From assembly GCA_022842595.1 (NCBI GenBank), contig JALHPF010000006.1:1-64000 (forward strand): DNA of 64,000 nucleotides. Direction: 5' to 3'. A program made the translations under genes and the position numbers. Positions 35,055 through 45,713 of this stretch are shown piece by piece. A model generated the notes under the pieces. It saw only the letters and a list, made by a program, of their open reading frames with translations. It was not told the DNA's origin and searched no databases. Positions within the stretch are counted from its first letter, which is position 1, and every line of letters starts with the position of its first letter. This DNA comes from Rubrivivax sp. (GTDB lineage: Bacteria; Pseudomonadota; Gammaproteobacteria; Burkholderiales; Burkholderiaceae_C).

Positions 35055-35383
35055 GGGGCCTCCGGTGATCCAGGTGGCGCGGCAGGGGAGGTCGCCCCTG
35101 TGCACCGGCCTGGGAAGTTCTGATGAAGTCCCGGCTTCACGGGCCCGGGCGCCATCAGAGCTTTCCTGTTCACCGATGGTGCTTCAGCACCATTGGACAC
35201 ACTTCCAGCATGGACCATTCTGCGCTTGGGAGTCCAGCGAACAGAAGCCACATGGGCATTCAGTTTGCCAGCTAAGCCACATCCTTCTTGAGTCGAAGGG
35301 TCGGTTGCAAGTCCTGTGCCCTTAACGCGCGAGCAGACCCGAACGGCCGACAGGCGCGCCGACTCCGGTGCGATCATCGGCAG
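35055..35383. other. Long divergent intergenic region upstream of prkA
   Basis: This 329-nt gap lies between prkA (minus) and an MFS gene (plus). It holds a sigma-54-type element at 35256-35270, and the stem-loop CGATGGTGC-ttca-GCACCATTG at 35174-35195 (two 9-nt arms including one G-T pair), which would be in the prkA 5' UTR. The base composition is less GC-rich than the surrounding genes. I see no small open frame with a credible ribosome binding site. Confidence 0.6.
35256..35270 (-). promoter_or_regulatory. Candidate sigma-54 promoter of prkA-yeaH-spoVR
   Basis: On the minus strand the sequence is TGGCA-AACTGAA-TGC: the GG and GC dinucleotides have the obligatory 10-nt spacing and the -24 box is a perfect TGGCA. 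The -12 box lacks one T of the TTGC consensus. Transcription would start near 35244, leaving a 5' UTR of about 190 nt. Enhancer-type activator sites were not convincingly found upstream. Confidence 0.55.
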
Positions 35384-36562
35384 GTGAATCGTCATTTGCT
35401 GCTGCTGGCCCTGTGCCAAGGTCTCTTCCTCACCAACAACGTCACCTTCATCGCCATCAACGGCCTGGTGGGGCTGGCGCTGGCACCGGTCGGCTGGATG
35501 GCCACACTGCCGGTCACAGGCTATGTGGTCGGCGCGGCGTTGTCGAGCATGCCCGTGGCCTGGGTGCAGGCGCGCTGGGGGCGCAAGCGCTCGTTCCAGG
35601 CCGGGCTGGTGGTGGCCGCGCTGGCCGCCGGGCTGTGCGCCTACGCCGTCGTCGAGAAGAACTTCTGGCTGCTGGTGGCGGCCACGGTGTTTGCCGGCTT
35701 CTACAGCGCCAATGCCGCGCTCTACCGGTTTGCCGGCCCCGAGCTGGTGGCACCACAGTTCAAGGAAAAGGCGATCTCGCTGGTGCTGGCCGGCGGCATC
35801 CTGGGCGCCTTTGCCGGCCCGAACCTGGCCAGTGCCACGCGCGAGCTGCTGTCGGTGCCCTTTGCCGGCGCCTACCTGGTGCTGGTGGGCGTGGCCTTGC
35901 TGTCGCTGATGGCCTTGTCCTTCATCGAGTTTCCGCCGCATGTGGCGGCGAAGGCAGGTGACGACCGTGGCCGGCCCTGGCATGTCCTGGTGCGCCAGCC
36001 GGTGTTTGCGGTGGCGGTGCTCGGCGCCGCCCTGGGCTACGGTGTGATGAACCTGCTGATGGCCGCCACGCCGATTGCCATGCAGCAATGCCAGCACCCT
36101 TTCAGCAGCGCGGCCCTGGTGCTCGAATGGCATGTGCTGGGCATGTTCGTGCCCAGCTTCTTCACCGGCCACCTCATCCGCCGTTTTGGCGCCCTGCCCG
36201 TGATGGGTGTGGGCGTGGTGCTGAATCTGGTGTGCGTGGCCGTGGCCTTGTCGGGCGCCGAGTTGATGCAGTTCCTGGTGGCGCTGTTCGCCCTTGGGGT
36301 GGGCTGGAACTTCCTCTACACCGGCGGCAGCACGCTGCTGACCCGGGCCTACCGGCCGGAAGAAAAGAACCGCGCGCAGGGTCTGATGGACCTGGGTGTG
36401 TTCTCGACCATGGCCGTGAGCTCGTTCGCTTCGGGCGCGCTCATCACCACGCAGGGCTGGACGCTGTTGAACCTGGGCTCGCTGCTGCCGCTGGCGGTTG
36501 TCGCGGCGGGGCTGCTCTGGCTGGCCTGGCACCAGCGCCGGCCGGCGCTCAAGCCTCTTTGA
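35384..36562 (+). CDS. MFS transporter
   Basis: 392-residue polytopic protein with about 12 hydrophobic helices. The N-terminal GLFLTNNVTFIAINGLVG and the WGRKRSFQAG loop between helices 2 and 3 are MFS-like, and a central loop sits at about residues 185-200. The substrate is unknown. The start is GTG 35384 (MNRHLLLLALCQG), since the longer frame upstream is polar and unlike a membrane protein N-terminus. The 3' end overlaps the convergent parB gene by 14 nt. Confidence 0.85.
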   Translation: MNRHLLLLALCQGLFLTNNVTFIAINGLVGLALAPVGWMATLPVTGYVVGAALSSMPVAWVQARWGRKRSFQAGLVVAALAAGLCAYAVVEKNFWLLVAATVFAGFYSANAALYRFAGPELVAPQFKEKAISLVLAGGILGAFAGPNLASATRELLSVPFAGAYLVLVGVALLSLMALSFIEFPPHVAAKAGDDRGRPWHVLVRQPVFAVAVLGAALGYGVMNLLMAATPIAMQQCQHPFSSAALVLEWHVLGMFVPSFFTGHLIRRFGALPVMGVGVVLNLVCVAVALSGAELMQFLVALFALGVGWNFLYTGGSTLLTRAYRPEEKNRAQGLMDLGVFSTMAVSSFASGALITTQGWTLLNLGSLLPLAVVAAGLLWLAWHQRRPALKPL

Positions 36563-37478
36563 GGCCCAGTCGTTCGAGCAGGCCGTTCAGCTCGTCCAGC
36601 GAACCGAAGGCGATCGCGACCTCGCCCTGCTCACCTCGGCGGCCGCGCTTCTTCACCCGGATGTCCACTGCCGCGGCCAGCAGGTCGGAAAGCTGCTGCT
36701 CGAGCCGGGTGATGTCGCGCGGCTTGGCCGCCTTGCCTGCCTTGCCCGACTTGGCCGCTTCGGTGGATGGGCCAGTCGTGTCGGCCGACTGTTCGGCTGC
36801 ACGGCGGGCCACCAGGCGCTCGGTTTCGCGCACGCTGAGCTTCTTCGCCACGATCTCCTGCGCCGCCATCACCTGTTCGGCAGCCGGCAGGGCCAGCAGG
36901 GCGCGGGCGTGGCCCATGTCGATGTCGCCGGCCATCAGCAGCTGCTGCACCATGTCGGACAGGTTCAGAAGACGCAGCAGGTTGCTGGCGGCGCTGCGTG
37001 AACGCCCGACCGCCTGCGCCGCCTGTTCGTGCGTCAGCTGGAAATCCGTCACCAGCCGCTGCAGGCCCTGCGCTTCTTCGAGTGGGTTCAGGTCTTCGCG
37101 CTGGATGTTCTCGATGAGCGCCATCACCGCAGCCGCTTCGTCGGGCACGGCCTTGACGAGCACCGGCACGCTGTCCAGCCCTGCCAGCCGGGCGGCGCGG
37201 AAACGGCGCTCGCCGGCGATGATCTCGTAAGGCGTGCTGCCGCCGGTCACCGGGCGCACCAGGATCGGCTGCATCAGGCCCTGGCTCTTGATGCTTTCGG
37301 CCAGCTCGTAGAGCGAGCCTTCGTCCATGCGCGTGCGCGGCTGGTACTTGCCGGCGCGTATCTGGCCCAACGGCAGGCTCGTCGGAGCGCCTTCGGGCAG
37401 GGTCGGCGCACTGCCGACCTTCGGGCCCAGCAGCGCTTCCAGGCCCATGCCCAGGCCCTTGGGTTTTTTGCTTACCAT
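36549..37478 (-). CDS. parB: Chromosome partitioning protein ParB
   Basis: 309-residue CTPase clamp that loads at parS sites. The N-terminal KGLGMGLEALLG motif contacts ParA. The ParB/Srx domain has REDLNPLEEAQGLQRL and the CTP-binding GERRFRAARLAG motif; the HTH is QLTHEQAAQAVGRSRSAASNLLRLL, and a C-terminal dimerisation region ends the protein. It is separated from parA by about 2.9 kb of other genes. It lies 12 nt downstream of a membrane protein gene. Confidence 0.97.
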   Translation of the reverse strand: MVSKKPKGLGMGLEALLGPKVGSAPTLPEGAPTSLPLGQIRAGKYQPRTRMDEGSLYELAESIKSQGLMQPILVRPVTGGSTPYEIIAGERRFRAARLAGLDSVPVLVKAVPDEAAAVMALIENIQREDLNPLEEAQGLQRLVTDFQLTHEQAAQAVGRSRSAASNLLRLLNLSDMVQQLLMAGDIDMGHARALLALPAAEQVMAAQEIVAKKLSVRETERLVARRAAEQSADTTGPSTEAAKSGKAGKAAKPRDITRLEQQLSDLLAAAVDIRVKKRGRRGEQGEVAIAFGSLDELNGLLERLGLKEA

Positions 37479-37490
37479 CGGGGCATTGTG

Positions 37491-38018
37491 TCAGCCCGCA
37501 TTGCCGCCGCGCCGCTGGCGCTTTTGCGCGGCAGGAAAAAGCACCTCGCGTTCCAGGTAGCGGCGCAGGTGGAGGGTGTGCGGGTCCATGCGGCCCGGGG
37601 CGGTGGCCAAGACCTGCACGACGGTGTCCACCCGCAACTGCAGCTTGCCGCGCGGGTCGCGCCGCCAGCGGCCGGCGTGGCGGGCGGCGATGACGTCTTC
37701 GGCGTCGGTGGTACGCAGCGCGCGCTGCAGGTCGGCCGCGGCCACCCAGACATGGCGGCCGTCGTCCTCGATGGCCAGGGCGATGTTGCCGAAGCTGTAG
37801 TACTTGCCTTCGACCGGCTTCCAGTGCGCCAGCCGGCGCAGGTACAGCAGGTGGTCCAGCGCGCGAACACCCAGCAGCGGCAGCCCGATCACGATGAAGG
37901 CAATGCCGAAGCCCACACCGGCCGCGATCCAGGCGCCGCTACCGACAAGGTGGACGGCGGCGGCGGCCAGGGCCGCCAAGACACCGGCCAACGCCGCACG
38001 AGGCAAGCGCCCACTCAC
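37491..38018 (-). CDS. Conserved membrane protein of unknown function next to parB
   Basis: 175 residues. Two hydrophobic helices (about 7-25 and 29-48) are followed by a soluble domain (about 60-160) with YYSFGNIALAIEDDGRHVWVAAADLQRAL and a basic tail. I do not recognise a family. The start is GTG at 38018, overlapping the stop of the upstream hydrolase gene (GTGA), so hydrolase, membrane protein and parB form one transcription unit. Confidence 0.8.
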   Translation of the reverse strand: MSGRLPRAALAGVLAALAAAAVHLVGSGAWIAAGVGFGIAFIVIGLPLLGVRALDHLLYLRRLAHWKPVEGKYYSFGNIALAIEDDGRHVWVAAADLQRALRTTDAEDVIAARHAGRWRRDPRGKLQLRVDTVVQVLATAPGRMDPHTLHLRRYLEREVLFPAAQKRQRRGGNAG

Positions 38019-38584
38019 GGTTTAGCAGCGCCCTGATGGGCGAGAGCCAGCAACCACGTTCGACCCTGCGGCCAGTCGCCCAGACCGGAATCGGCATTCA
38101 GATGGCCGGCGGGCCCGGCGTCCGTCGCCTCTGCGCCCCAGCCCAGGGCCATGGCTTGGCTGGCGTCAGCGCTGGCGAAGGGGTCGTTGCTGCCGTAAAC
38201 CAGCCGGGCCGGAAAGGGCAGATACTGCAGCACGGCCGGATGCCAGGGGCTGACCTGTGGCGGCATGTCGGGCCGCGCCAGGTCGGGTGGCGCCACCAGC
38301 AGCGCACCCAGCACGCGCGCCGTGTTGCGGCTGTGGGCGGCCCAGGCGGCCGCGAGGTGGCAGCCCAGACTGTGCGCGGCCAGCAGCACCGGGCCGTCGC
38401 TGGCGAGCACGGCATTTTCCAGTTGCGCCAGCCAGTCGCCGCGGCGCGGCCAGAACCAGTCGGCTTGCTGCACACGTTCGTCACCATGCCGGGTTTCCCA
38501 CAGCGTCTGCCAATGGCCGGGGCCGCTGTCCTGCCAGCCGGGCAGCAGCAGCACGCGTGGATGGTGGGGCGGAGCTTCGCTCAT
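38015..38584 (-). CDS. RBBP9/YdeN-type alpha/beta hydrolase
   Basis: 189-residue small serine hydrolase. The N-terminal VLLLPGWQDSGPGHWQTLWE and LLAAHSLGCHLAAAWA (nucleophile Ser in AHSLGC), then YGSNDPFAS (Asp) and AGPAGHLNADSGLGDWPQG (His) give a complete triad of the family. Substrates are unknown. ATG 38584 was chosen over an upstream ATG that would overlap the divergent argC gene. It shares a bidirectional 80-nt promoter region with argC. Confidence 0.92.
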   Translation of the reverse strand: MSEAPPHHPRVLLLPGWQDSGPGHWQTLWETRHGDERVQQADWFWPRRGDWLAQLENAVLASDGPVLLAAHSLGCHLAAAWAAHSRNTARVLGALLVAPPDLARPDMPPQVSPWHPAVLQYLPFPARLVYGSNDPFASADASQAMALGWGAEATDAGPAGHLNADSGLGDWPQGRTWLLALAHQGAAKP

Positions 38585-38664
38585 CGGCTGGCGGTTTTTT
38601 GGACGGGGTGCATGTCGTATCCTAGGGCGGCAATCCAACAGGGCAGACACAGGGCTGAACCAGC

Positions 38665-39606
38665 ATGAAAACACGCGTCTTCGTCGATGGCCAGGAAGGC
38701 ACTACCGGCCTGCGCATCCATGAGTATCTGGCCGGCCGGGCCGACGTGGAGGTGCTGCGCATCGAAGCCGACAAGCGCAAGGACGCTGCCGAGCGGGCGC
38801 GCCTGCTGAATGCCGCCGACGTGGCCTTCCTGTGCCTGCCCGACGCCGCGTCGCGCGAGGCGGCGGCGATGGTGACGAACCCCGACACCTGCCTCATCGA
38901 CGCGAGCACCGCGCACCGCACGGCGCCAGGCTGGGTGTTCGGCCTGCCCGAACTGGCGCCGAGCCAGCGCGACGCCCTGCGCGGCAGCAAGCGCATTGCC
39001 AACCCGGGCTGCCATGCCAGCGGCTTCATCCTGCTGCTGCGCCCCCTGGTCGACGCCGGCTTGGTGCCGGCCGACACCTGGGTGACGGCGACTTCCATCA
39101 CGGGCTATTCCGGCGGCGGCAAGTCGATGATCCAGGACTACGAGGCCGCTGGCGGCTTGCCGGCCGCGCTGAGGGCGCCCCGGCCCTATTCGCTGGGCCT
39201 GCATCACAAGCATGTGCCGGAAATGATGGCGCACACCGGTCTGACCCGGGCGCCGGTGTTCATGCCCATCGTCGGCCCGTTCTACAAAGGCCTGGCCGTG
39301 ACGGTGCCGCTGGACCTGGCGGCGCTGGGCTGCAGCGCCGCCACCTTGCATGCGGCCTTCGACGCGCGTTATGCGGGCGAGCGCTTCATCCGCGTGATGC
39401 CCTTGCGCGACGCAGCCACGCTCGAGGCCGGCTTCTTCGATGTGCAGGCCTGCAACGACACGAATCGGGTCGACCTCTTCGTGTTCGCCAACGACACCCA
39501 GGCGCTGGTGATGGCGCGGCTGGACAACCTGGGCAAGGGTGCCAGTGGCGCAGCGGTGCAGTCGATGAACGTACACCTGGGCGTGGACGAAGGCCTGGGT
39601 CTGTAG
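38665..39606 (+). CDS. argC: N-acetyl-gamma-glutamyl-phosphate reductase (short, type 2)
   Basis: 313-residue arginine-biosynthesis enzyme that reduces N-acetylglutamyl phosphate to the semialdehyde with NADPH. The nucleotide loop is [11 protein letters not shown], and catalytic Cys116 lies in ANPGCHASG. The length and the N-terminus identify the short AGPR type 2 found in many Proteobacteria. It is an isolated arg gene between parA- and parB-linked genes and is convergent with the GNAT gene (1 nt apart). Confidence 0.96.
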   Translation: MKTRVFVDGQEGTTGLRIHEYLAGRADVEVLRIEADKRKDAAERARLLNAADVAFLCLPDAASREAAAMVTNPDTCLIDASTAHRTAPGWVFGLPELAPSQRDALRGSKRIANPGCHASGFILLLRPLVDAGLVPADTWVTATSITGYSGGGKSMIQDYEAAGGLPAALRAPRPYSLGLHHKHVPEMMAHTGLTRAPVFMPIVGPFYKGLAVTVPLDLAALGCSAATLHAAFDARYAGERFIRVMPLRDAATLEAGFFDVQACNDTNRVDLFVFANDTQALVMARLDNLGKGASGAAVQSMNVHLGVDEGLGL

Positions 39607-39607
39607 T

Positions 39608-40387
39608 TCAGCCGCTGCCAGGCGGCTGGCGGTAGTGGTAGCTGTAGCCGTACGCAAAGCCCAGGCGCTGGTAGACGGCCGATGCTGTTTGGTTGTCGGC
39701 TTCCACCTGCAGATAGCCAACTTTGGCGCCTTCTGTTGCAGCCAGCGAAAGCAGGCGCTCACATAGCCAGCCGGCCAGCCCCTGGCCACGCGCGCTGGGC
39801 TTGGTGAAGACGTCGTAGAGGCCGACGAGTTCGCCCTCTCGCGCGAATTGGCCGCAGGCGACGACCTGGCCGTCGCTGCTGCGCAGTGCGTAACCCCTAT
39901 AGGGCACGGGTGACTGTCGAAGGCGTTCGGCGTGCGCCACTTGCTGTTCCTGTGACGAGCCGCGCAGTGCAGCCACTTCGGCGGCATAGGCAGCGGCATC
40001 GAGCTGCTGCCAGAGCAGGCCGGTGGGCGGGGCGGGGCTGGCCGCTGTGCAGGGTGCAGGCAGTTCTTGGCACACGAGCACATGCGTCTTGACGAGCAGC
40101 GGCCAGCCGGCCGCGGCAAGTTCGTCGTCCAGGGTTTCGGGCTGGGTAAAGCGGGTGATGCGCACCACCAGCGGCAAACTCGCCTCGTCGAACGCAGCCT
40201 GGGCCAGGCGCAGCTTTTCCGTCAGCGGCAGGCGGCCTGGCGCCATCGCGTTGACACAGCGGGCGCGGCGTGCCTTGCCGGGGTTGGTGCGGATGATCCA
40301 GCCGTCCAACCAGCGCTGTTGCGGTGGCGCGCTGGCGTTCAGGCTGGCGTCCTCGACCCGCGAGAGCAGGGTTTCGCTGAGACTCAT
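39608..40387 (-). CDS. GNAT family N-acetyltransferase
   Basis: 259 residues. The C-terminal GNAT domain carries the acetyl-CoA motif VFTKPSARGQGLAGWLCERLL and the terminal VEADNQTASAVYQRLGFAYGYSYHY. The N-terminal half is a degenerate second GNAT-like or capping region. The substrate is unknown. ATG 40387 was chosen because the longer frame would run into parA; the gene lies 28 nt downstream of parA in the same direction. Confidence 0.9.
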   Translation of the reverse strand: MSLSETLLSRVEDASLNASAPPQQRWLDGWIIRTNPGKARRARCVNAMAPGRLPLTEKLRLAQAAFDEASLPLVVRITRFTQPETLDDELAAAGWPLLVKTHVLVCQELPAPCTAASPAPPTGLLWQQLDAAAYAAEVAALRGSSQEQQVAHAERLRQSPVPYRGYALRSSDGQVVACGQFAREGELVGLYDVFTKPSARGQGLAGWLCERLLSLAATEGAKVGYLQVEADNQTASAVYQRLGFAYGYSYHYRQPPGSG

Positions 40388-40415
40388 GACGGCATGGGTT
40401 CGTGATGCCCTGGGC

Positions 40416-41180
40416 TCAGGCGCCCAGGCGCTGCACCATTTCCCGCGCGAATTCGACGAAGGCCTGGGCGCCTTTGGAAGCGGGGTCGAAGGTGACGCCG
40501 GGCTGGCCATAGCTGGGCGCTTCGGCCAGGCGAACGTTGCGGGGAATCACGGTGTTGAAGACCTTGTCGCCGAAGTGCGCCTTGAGTTGCTCGCTCACCT
40601 GCTGCTGCAGTGTGATGCGCGGGTCGAACATCACGCGCAGCAGGCCGATGATCTGCAGGTCGGGATTCAGGTTCGCATGCACCTGCTTGATGGTGTTGAC
40701 CAAGTCCGACAGGCCTTCGAGCGCGAAGTACTCGCACTGCATCGGCACCACGACGCCATGCGCGGCGCACAGGCCGTTCAGCGTGAGCAGGCTCAGCGAG
40801 GGCGGGCAGTCGATGAGCGCAAAGTCGTAGTCGCTCTGTACGGCCTGGAGCGCCAGTCGCAGACGCTTCTCGCGGTGGTCCAGCGGTACCAGTTCAACTT
40901 CGGCGCCAGCCAGCTCGCGGTTGGCACCCAAGACGTCGTAGCCGCCCTTGGGGCTGGCCTGGCGGGCTTCGGCGATGCTGGCCGATTCAAGCAGTACGTC
41001 GTAGACGCTCAGGTCGAGCTGGCGTTTGTCGATGCCGGAGCCCATCGTGGCATTGCCCTGTGGGTCGAGGTCGACCACCAGCACACGTTGGCCGACCAGG
41101 GACAGGCCAGCAGCCAGATTGACCGTGGTGGTGGTCTTGCCGACACCGCCCTTTTGGTTGGCGACACAGAATATGCGCAT
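40416..41180 (-). CDS. parA: Chromosome partitioning ATPase ParA (Soj)
   Basis: 254-residue deviant-Walker ATPase. Walker A KGGVGKTTT with the signature lysine is at 10-18, Walker A' is VDLDPQGN, and Walker B is ALIDCPPSLS. It forms the gradient along which ParB-parS complexes move. It sits in the run mnmG-rsmG-lipocalin-lysE-parA-GNAT, with a parS-like site immediately upstream of its start. Confidence 0.97.
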   Translation of the reverse strand: MRIFCVANQKGGVGKTTTTVNLAAGLSLVGQRVLVVDLDPQGNATMGSGIDKRQLDLSVYDVLLESASIAEARQASPKGGYDVLGANRELAGAEVELVPLDHREKRLRLALQAVQSDYDFALIDCPPSLSLLTLNGLCAAHGVVVPMQCEYFALEGLSDLVNTIKQVHANLNPDLQIIGLLRVMFDPRITLQQQVSEQLKAHFGDKVFNTVIPRNVRLAEAPSYGQPGVTFDPASKGAQAFVEFAREMVQRLGA

Positions 41181-41199
41181 GTGCGGTGGCGGTCAGCGA

Positions 41200-41215
41200 G
41201 GTTTCACGTGGAACA
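41200..41215. promoter_or_regulatory. parS-like site 1 (parA-lysE gap)
   Basis: GGTTTCACGTGGAACA matches the parS 16-mer (TGTTTCACGTGAAACA) at 14 of 16 positions. It fills the 35-nt gap between the parA start and the LysE-family stop. Confidence 0.82.
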
Positions 41216-41830
41216 TCAGGGGGCGGCCAGGCGAATGCCGAAGCCAACGAGGAAGACACCGGCCAACTTCTCCAGCCCGCGCGCCACGCGGGGATGGGCG
41301 CGAACCACCTGGCTCACTGCCTGGGCGAATGCGCACAGCAGTAGACAGTAGATGGCGCTGATGACGGCAATGGTGGCTGCCATGGCAGCGAAAGTGAGTG
41401 CGCCGCGGTGGGTGGCGGGGTCGATGAAGAGGGGAAAGAAGGCCATGTAGAAAACGATGGCCTTTGGGTTCAGCAAGGTGATGAAAAATGCCTGCTGGGC
41501 GTATTGGCCCGGCCGGATGTTGACCGGCGAGGCGCGGGTACCGGGTTTGGCGAAGATCAGCTTCAGGCCGATCCAGGCGAGGTAGCCGGCGCCGAGGTAC
41601 TGCACGGCCTTGAAGAGCAGTGGGTGGGCGGCGAGCAGCGCCGCCACACCTGCGACGGCCAGCCACAACAACACTTGGTCGCCCAGTATGACGCCGCCAG
41701 TGGCGGCCGCGCCCCCGCGCATCCCGCCTTGACCTGTGCTGGCCAGCAAGCAGAACGTGCCGGGACCGGGTAGGGCCAGGAACAAGACGATGGCTGCACA
41801 GAATGCGCCGTAGTCTGCAATGCCAAGCAT
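41216..41830 (-). CDS. LysE/RhtB family amino-acid exporter
   Basis: 204-residue polytopic protein with about six hydrophobic helices. The N-terminal FLALPGPGTFCLLA is the conserved LysE/RhtB PGP motif, and ITLLNPKAIVFYMAFFPLF is the second family signature. It probably exports amino acids or derivatives; substrate unknown. It lies in the mnmG-parA transcription unit, a location for lysE-like genes seen in related bacteria. Confidence 0.93.
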   Translation of the reverse strand: MLGIADYGAFCAAIVLFLALPGPGTFCLLASTGQGGMRGGAAATGGVILGDQVLLWLAVAGVAALLAAHPLLFKAVQYLGAGYLAWIGLKLIFAKPGTRASPVNIRPGQYAQQAFFITLLNPKAIVFYMAFFPLFIDPATHRGALTFAAMAATIAVISAIYCLLLCAFAQAVSQVVRAHPRVARGLEKLAGVFLVGFGIRLAAP

Positions 41831-41854
41831 GGTGGCTGAGCCTGAGGTTTGGGC

Positions 41855-42460
41855 CTAGCGTGGCGCCGACGCCGGTGTTGACGGTGCGCCGTGCAAGTGC
41901 GCCTGCCAACGGGACAGGTCGTAACCGCGTTGGATGAGGCGGGAGCGTATCCCAGTTTCGTCGGCTGCCGACAGTTGGGTTCCGCGGGACAGGACCCACA
42001 GATATTCACGCGTGGGTTCGCCAATGACGGCAAAGCGCCCGTCGTCGGCCAATTCCAGTACCCAGTAGTTGCCCCAAATGGGCAGCCAGCGCAGCAGGGC
42101 CGGCAGGAAGCTCACTTCGAGCTGGGCTGGCGCCAGGGTGTTCCCTTGCAAGCGCGAGCCGGCCGGCCGAGCCAGGCCCTCGGCGTCGTCGAATTTCCCA
42201 TCCGCCGTCTTGCAGCGGTTCAGCACCACGACATTGCCGTCTTCCCGTTGGCGGTAGGTGGCTGAGGTGTCACTGACACATTGCTTCTGGAAGCGGTTCG
42301 GGAACCACGCCACCTGATACCAGGTGCCCATGTAGCTGGGCACGTTCAGGCTCGGAATGGCTGTCACGTTCTGCGCAGCGGCTGGTGCGGTGAAGCAAGC
42401 GCTGGCAGCCAGGGCGCACAGGACGCGAGTCAGGCTGAGGCGAAGGGCAGTGGGTGTCAT
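41855..42460 (-). CDS. Bacterial lipocalin (Blc-like)
   Basis: 201 residues with a signal peptide (cleavage near APAAAQ, about residue 30; an ASAC lipobox near residue 21 is weak). The lipocalin motif GTWYQVAWFPNRFQ is followed by the eight-strand barrel with NRCK, LEVSFLPALLRWLPIWGNYWVLEL and EYLWVLSR. Bacterial lipocalins bind lipids or fatty acids in the periplasm or at the outer membrane. The start overlaps the rsmG stop by 4 nt, an odd partner for an rRNA methyltransferase. Confidence 0.93.
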   Translation of the reverse strand: MTPTALRLSLTRVLCALAASACFTAPAAAQNVTAIPSLNVPSYMGTWYQVAWFPNRFQKQCVSDTSATYRQREDGNVVVLNRCKTADGKFDDAEGLARPAGSRLQGNTLAPAQLEVSFLPALLRWLPIWGNYWVLELADDGRFAVIGEPTREYLWVLSRGTQLSAADETGIRSRLIQRGYDLSRWQAHLHGAPSTPASAPR

Positions 42461-43124
42461 GCAGGGGTTTTCAGTTTCATCCAGACCAGGCAGCGCTGGG
42501 CTTCCAGTCCTGGTACCGACAAGGGTTCCACGTGAAACACGTCAACGTGGGGTGGAAGCTCTGCCAGTTCGTCGTCGGGTGTCTTGCCCTTCATTGCCAT
42601 CCATTGGCCCTTCGGGGCCAGGAGGGGCTGGGTCAGCCGAGTGAAGTCGCCCAGCGAGGCGAAGGCGCGCGAGGTGATGATGTCGAATGGCCCCGCTCGC
42701 ATCGACTCGACCCGCGTGTGCACCGAATGCAGGTTCGGCAGGCCCAGTTCGGCTGCAACCTGACGCACGAAGGCAGCTTTCTTGGCGACGGTATCGACGC
42801 ACGTCACTTGCAGCTGCGGCAGGCAGGCGGCGAGGACAACACCGGGGAGCCCACCGCCGCTGCCCACGTCCAGCAAACGGGGTGCCTTGCCTGCCCCAGC
42901 CAACTGGCGCGACAGCGGCGCGACGACCGCAAGGCAGTCGGCCAAGTGCTGGGTCAGCATGCCCTCGCGAGTGCGAACAGCGGTCAGGTTGTAGGTGCCG
43001 TTCCAGTGGGCGAGCAACTCCAGGAAATGCAGCAACTGTCCGACGAGCTCTTCGCCAGCAGGCTGGCCCAGTGCCTGGGTCAGCGTTTGCAGTTCGTCTG
43101 GCGCAGGCGCCGGTGCGGCGGCCT

Positions 43125-43128
<4 letters not shown>
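42457..43128 (-). CDS. rsmG: 16S rRNA (guanine-527 N7) methyltransferase RsmG
   Basis: 223-residue SAM-dependent methyltransferase (GidB). [11 protein letters not shown], the SAM loop [24 protein letters not shown] and [12 protein letters not shown] are family motifs. It overlaps mnmG upstream by 4 nt, the classical gidA-gidB arrangement. Its 3' end contains a parS-like site. Confidence 0.96.
42524..42539. promoter_or_regulatory. parS-like site 2 (inside rsmG)
   Basis: GGTTCCACGTGAAACA matches the parS 16-mer at 14 of 16 positions. It is located within the 3' coding part of rsmG. Confidence 0.82.
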
Positions 43129-45092
<1,964 letters not shown>

Positions 45093-45122
45093 GAAGCCCG
45101 CATTTTACGGGCCGGTGCTTCC

Positions 45123-45356
45123 TCAGGCGGGCACGGCAGCCGCGCTTTCACGCGTGCTGACAAAGGGCTCGCGGCTCGCGGCGCGGCGGGCCTCGCGTCG
45201 TGTCCACCAGCCGTCGAAGAAATAGTGGGCCACGGTGTTGGCCAGCGGTTCAACCAGGGTCATGGCCCCGGCAATGGCGAAGCTGCCAGTGAAAGCGTAG
45301 CCCACGCTGAACGCGATGACGACGTGCAAGGCACCGAAGGCTGCTGACTTGGCCAT
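45123..45356 (-). CDS. DUF2061-type small membrane protein
   Basis: 77 residues. The pattern SAAFGALHVVIAFSVGYAFTGSFAIAGAMTLVEPLANTVAHYFFDGWW matches DUF2061: two membrane helices with a Glu and a His in the middle. Function is unknown. A Fur-box-like site lies about 30 nt upstream of its ATG. Confidence 0.85.
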   Translation of the reverse strand: MAKSAAFGALHVVIAFSVGYAFTGSFAIAGAMTLVEPLANTVAHYFFDGWWTRREARRAASREPFVSTRESAAAVPA

Positions 45357-45381
45357 ACGTTTCTCCAGAAGTGAAGCATTT

Positions 45382-45400
45382 AAGAATGATTCCTATTGTC
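45382..45400. promoter_or_regulatory. Fur-box-like site
   Basis: Read on the minus strand, GACAATAGGAATCATTCTT matches the 19-bp Fur box (GATAATGATAATCATTATC) at 13 of 19 positions, with an exact AATCATT core. It lies in the divergent gap between the DUF2061 gene and the Cys-cluster gene, and stands out as AT-rich. Confidence 0.5.
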
Positions 45401-45458
45401 ATCTGATGCCTCTGGCTCCTTCATCGGCCCTCGCGATGGTCGCGATAGCATGTGTCGC

Positions 45459-45713
45459 ATGAACTGCCGTCCGGGCTGTGGCGCCTGCTGCGTCGCGCCG
45501 TCGATTTCCTCACCCATTCCCGGCATGCCTGAAGGCAAACCGGCAGGTGTGCGCTGCACGCAGCTCAACGCGGACAACGCTTGCCGGTTGTTCGGCAAGC
45601 CGGAGCGACCGCGGGTGTGCCTGTCGCTGAAACCGGAAATCGCCATGTGCGGCGCCAGCGCTGCCGACGCCCTGGCTTGGCTGCAGCGTCTGGAATGCCA
45701 CACTCGCCCATGA
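45459..45713 (+). CDS. YkgJ-type cysteine-cluster protein
   Basis: About 84 residues with a CxxxCGACC-type cluster (CRPGCGACC) and further cysteines (VRCTQL, NACRLF, RVCLSL, AMCGAS, ECH), the UPF0153/YkgJ pattern thought to bind zinc or an Fe-S cluster. The start may be ATG 45459 or ATG 45450; neither has a good Shine-Dalgarno. Its stop overlaps the regulator start (ATGA), so it is coupled to that gene. Confidence 0.85.
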   Translation: MNCRPGCGACCVAPSISSPIPGMPEGKPAGVRCTQLNADNACRLFGKPERPRVCLSLKPEIAMCGASAADALAWLQRLECHTRP

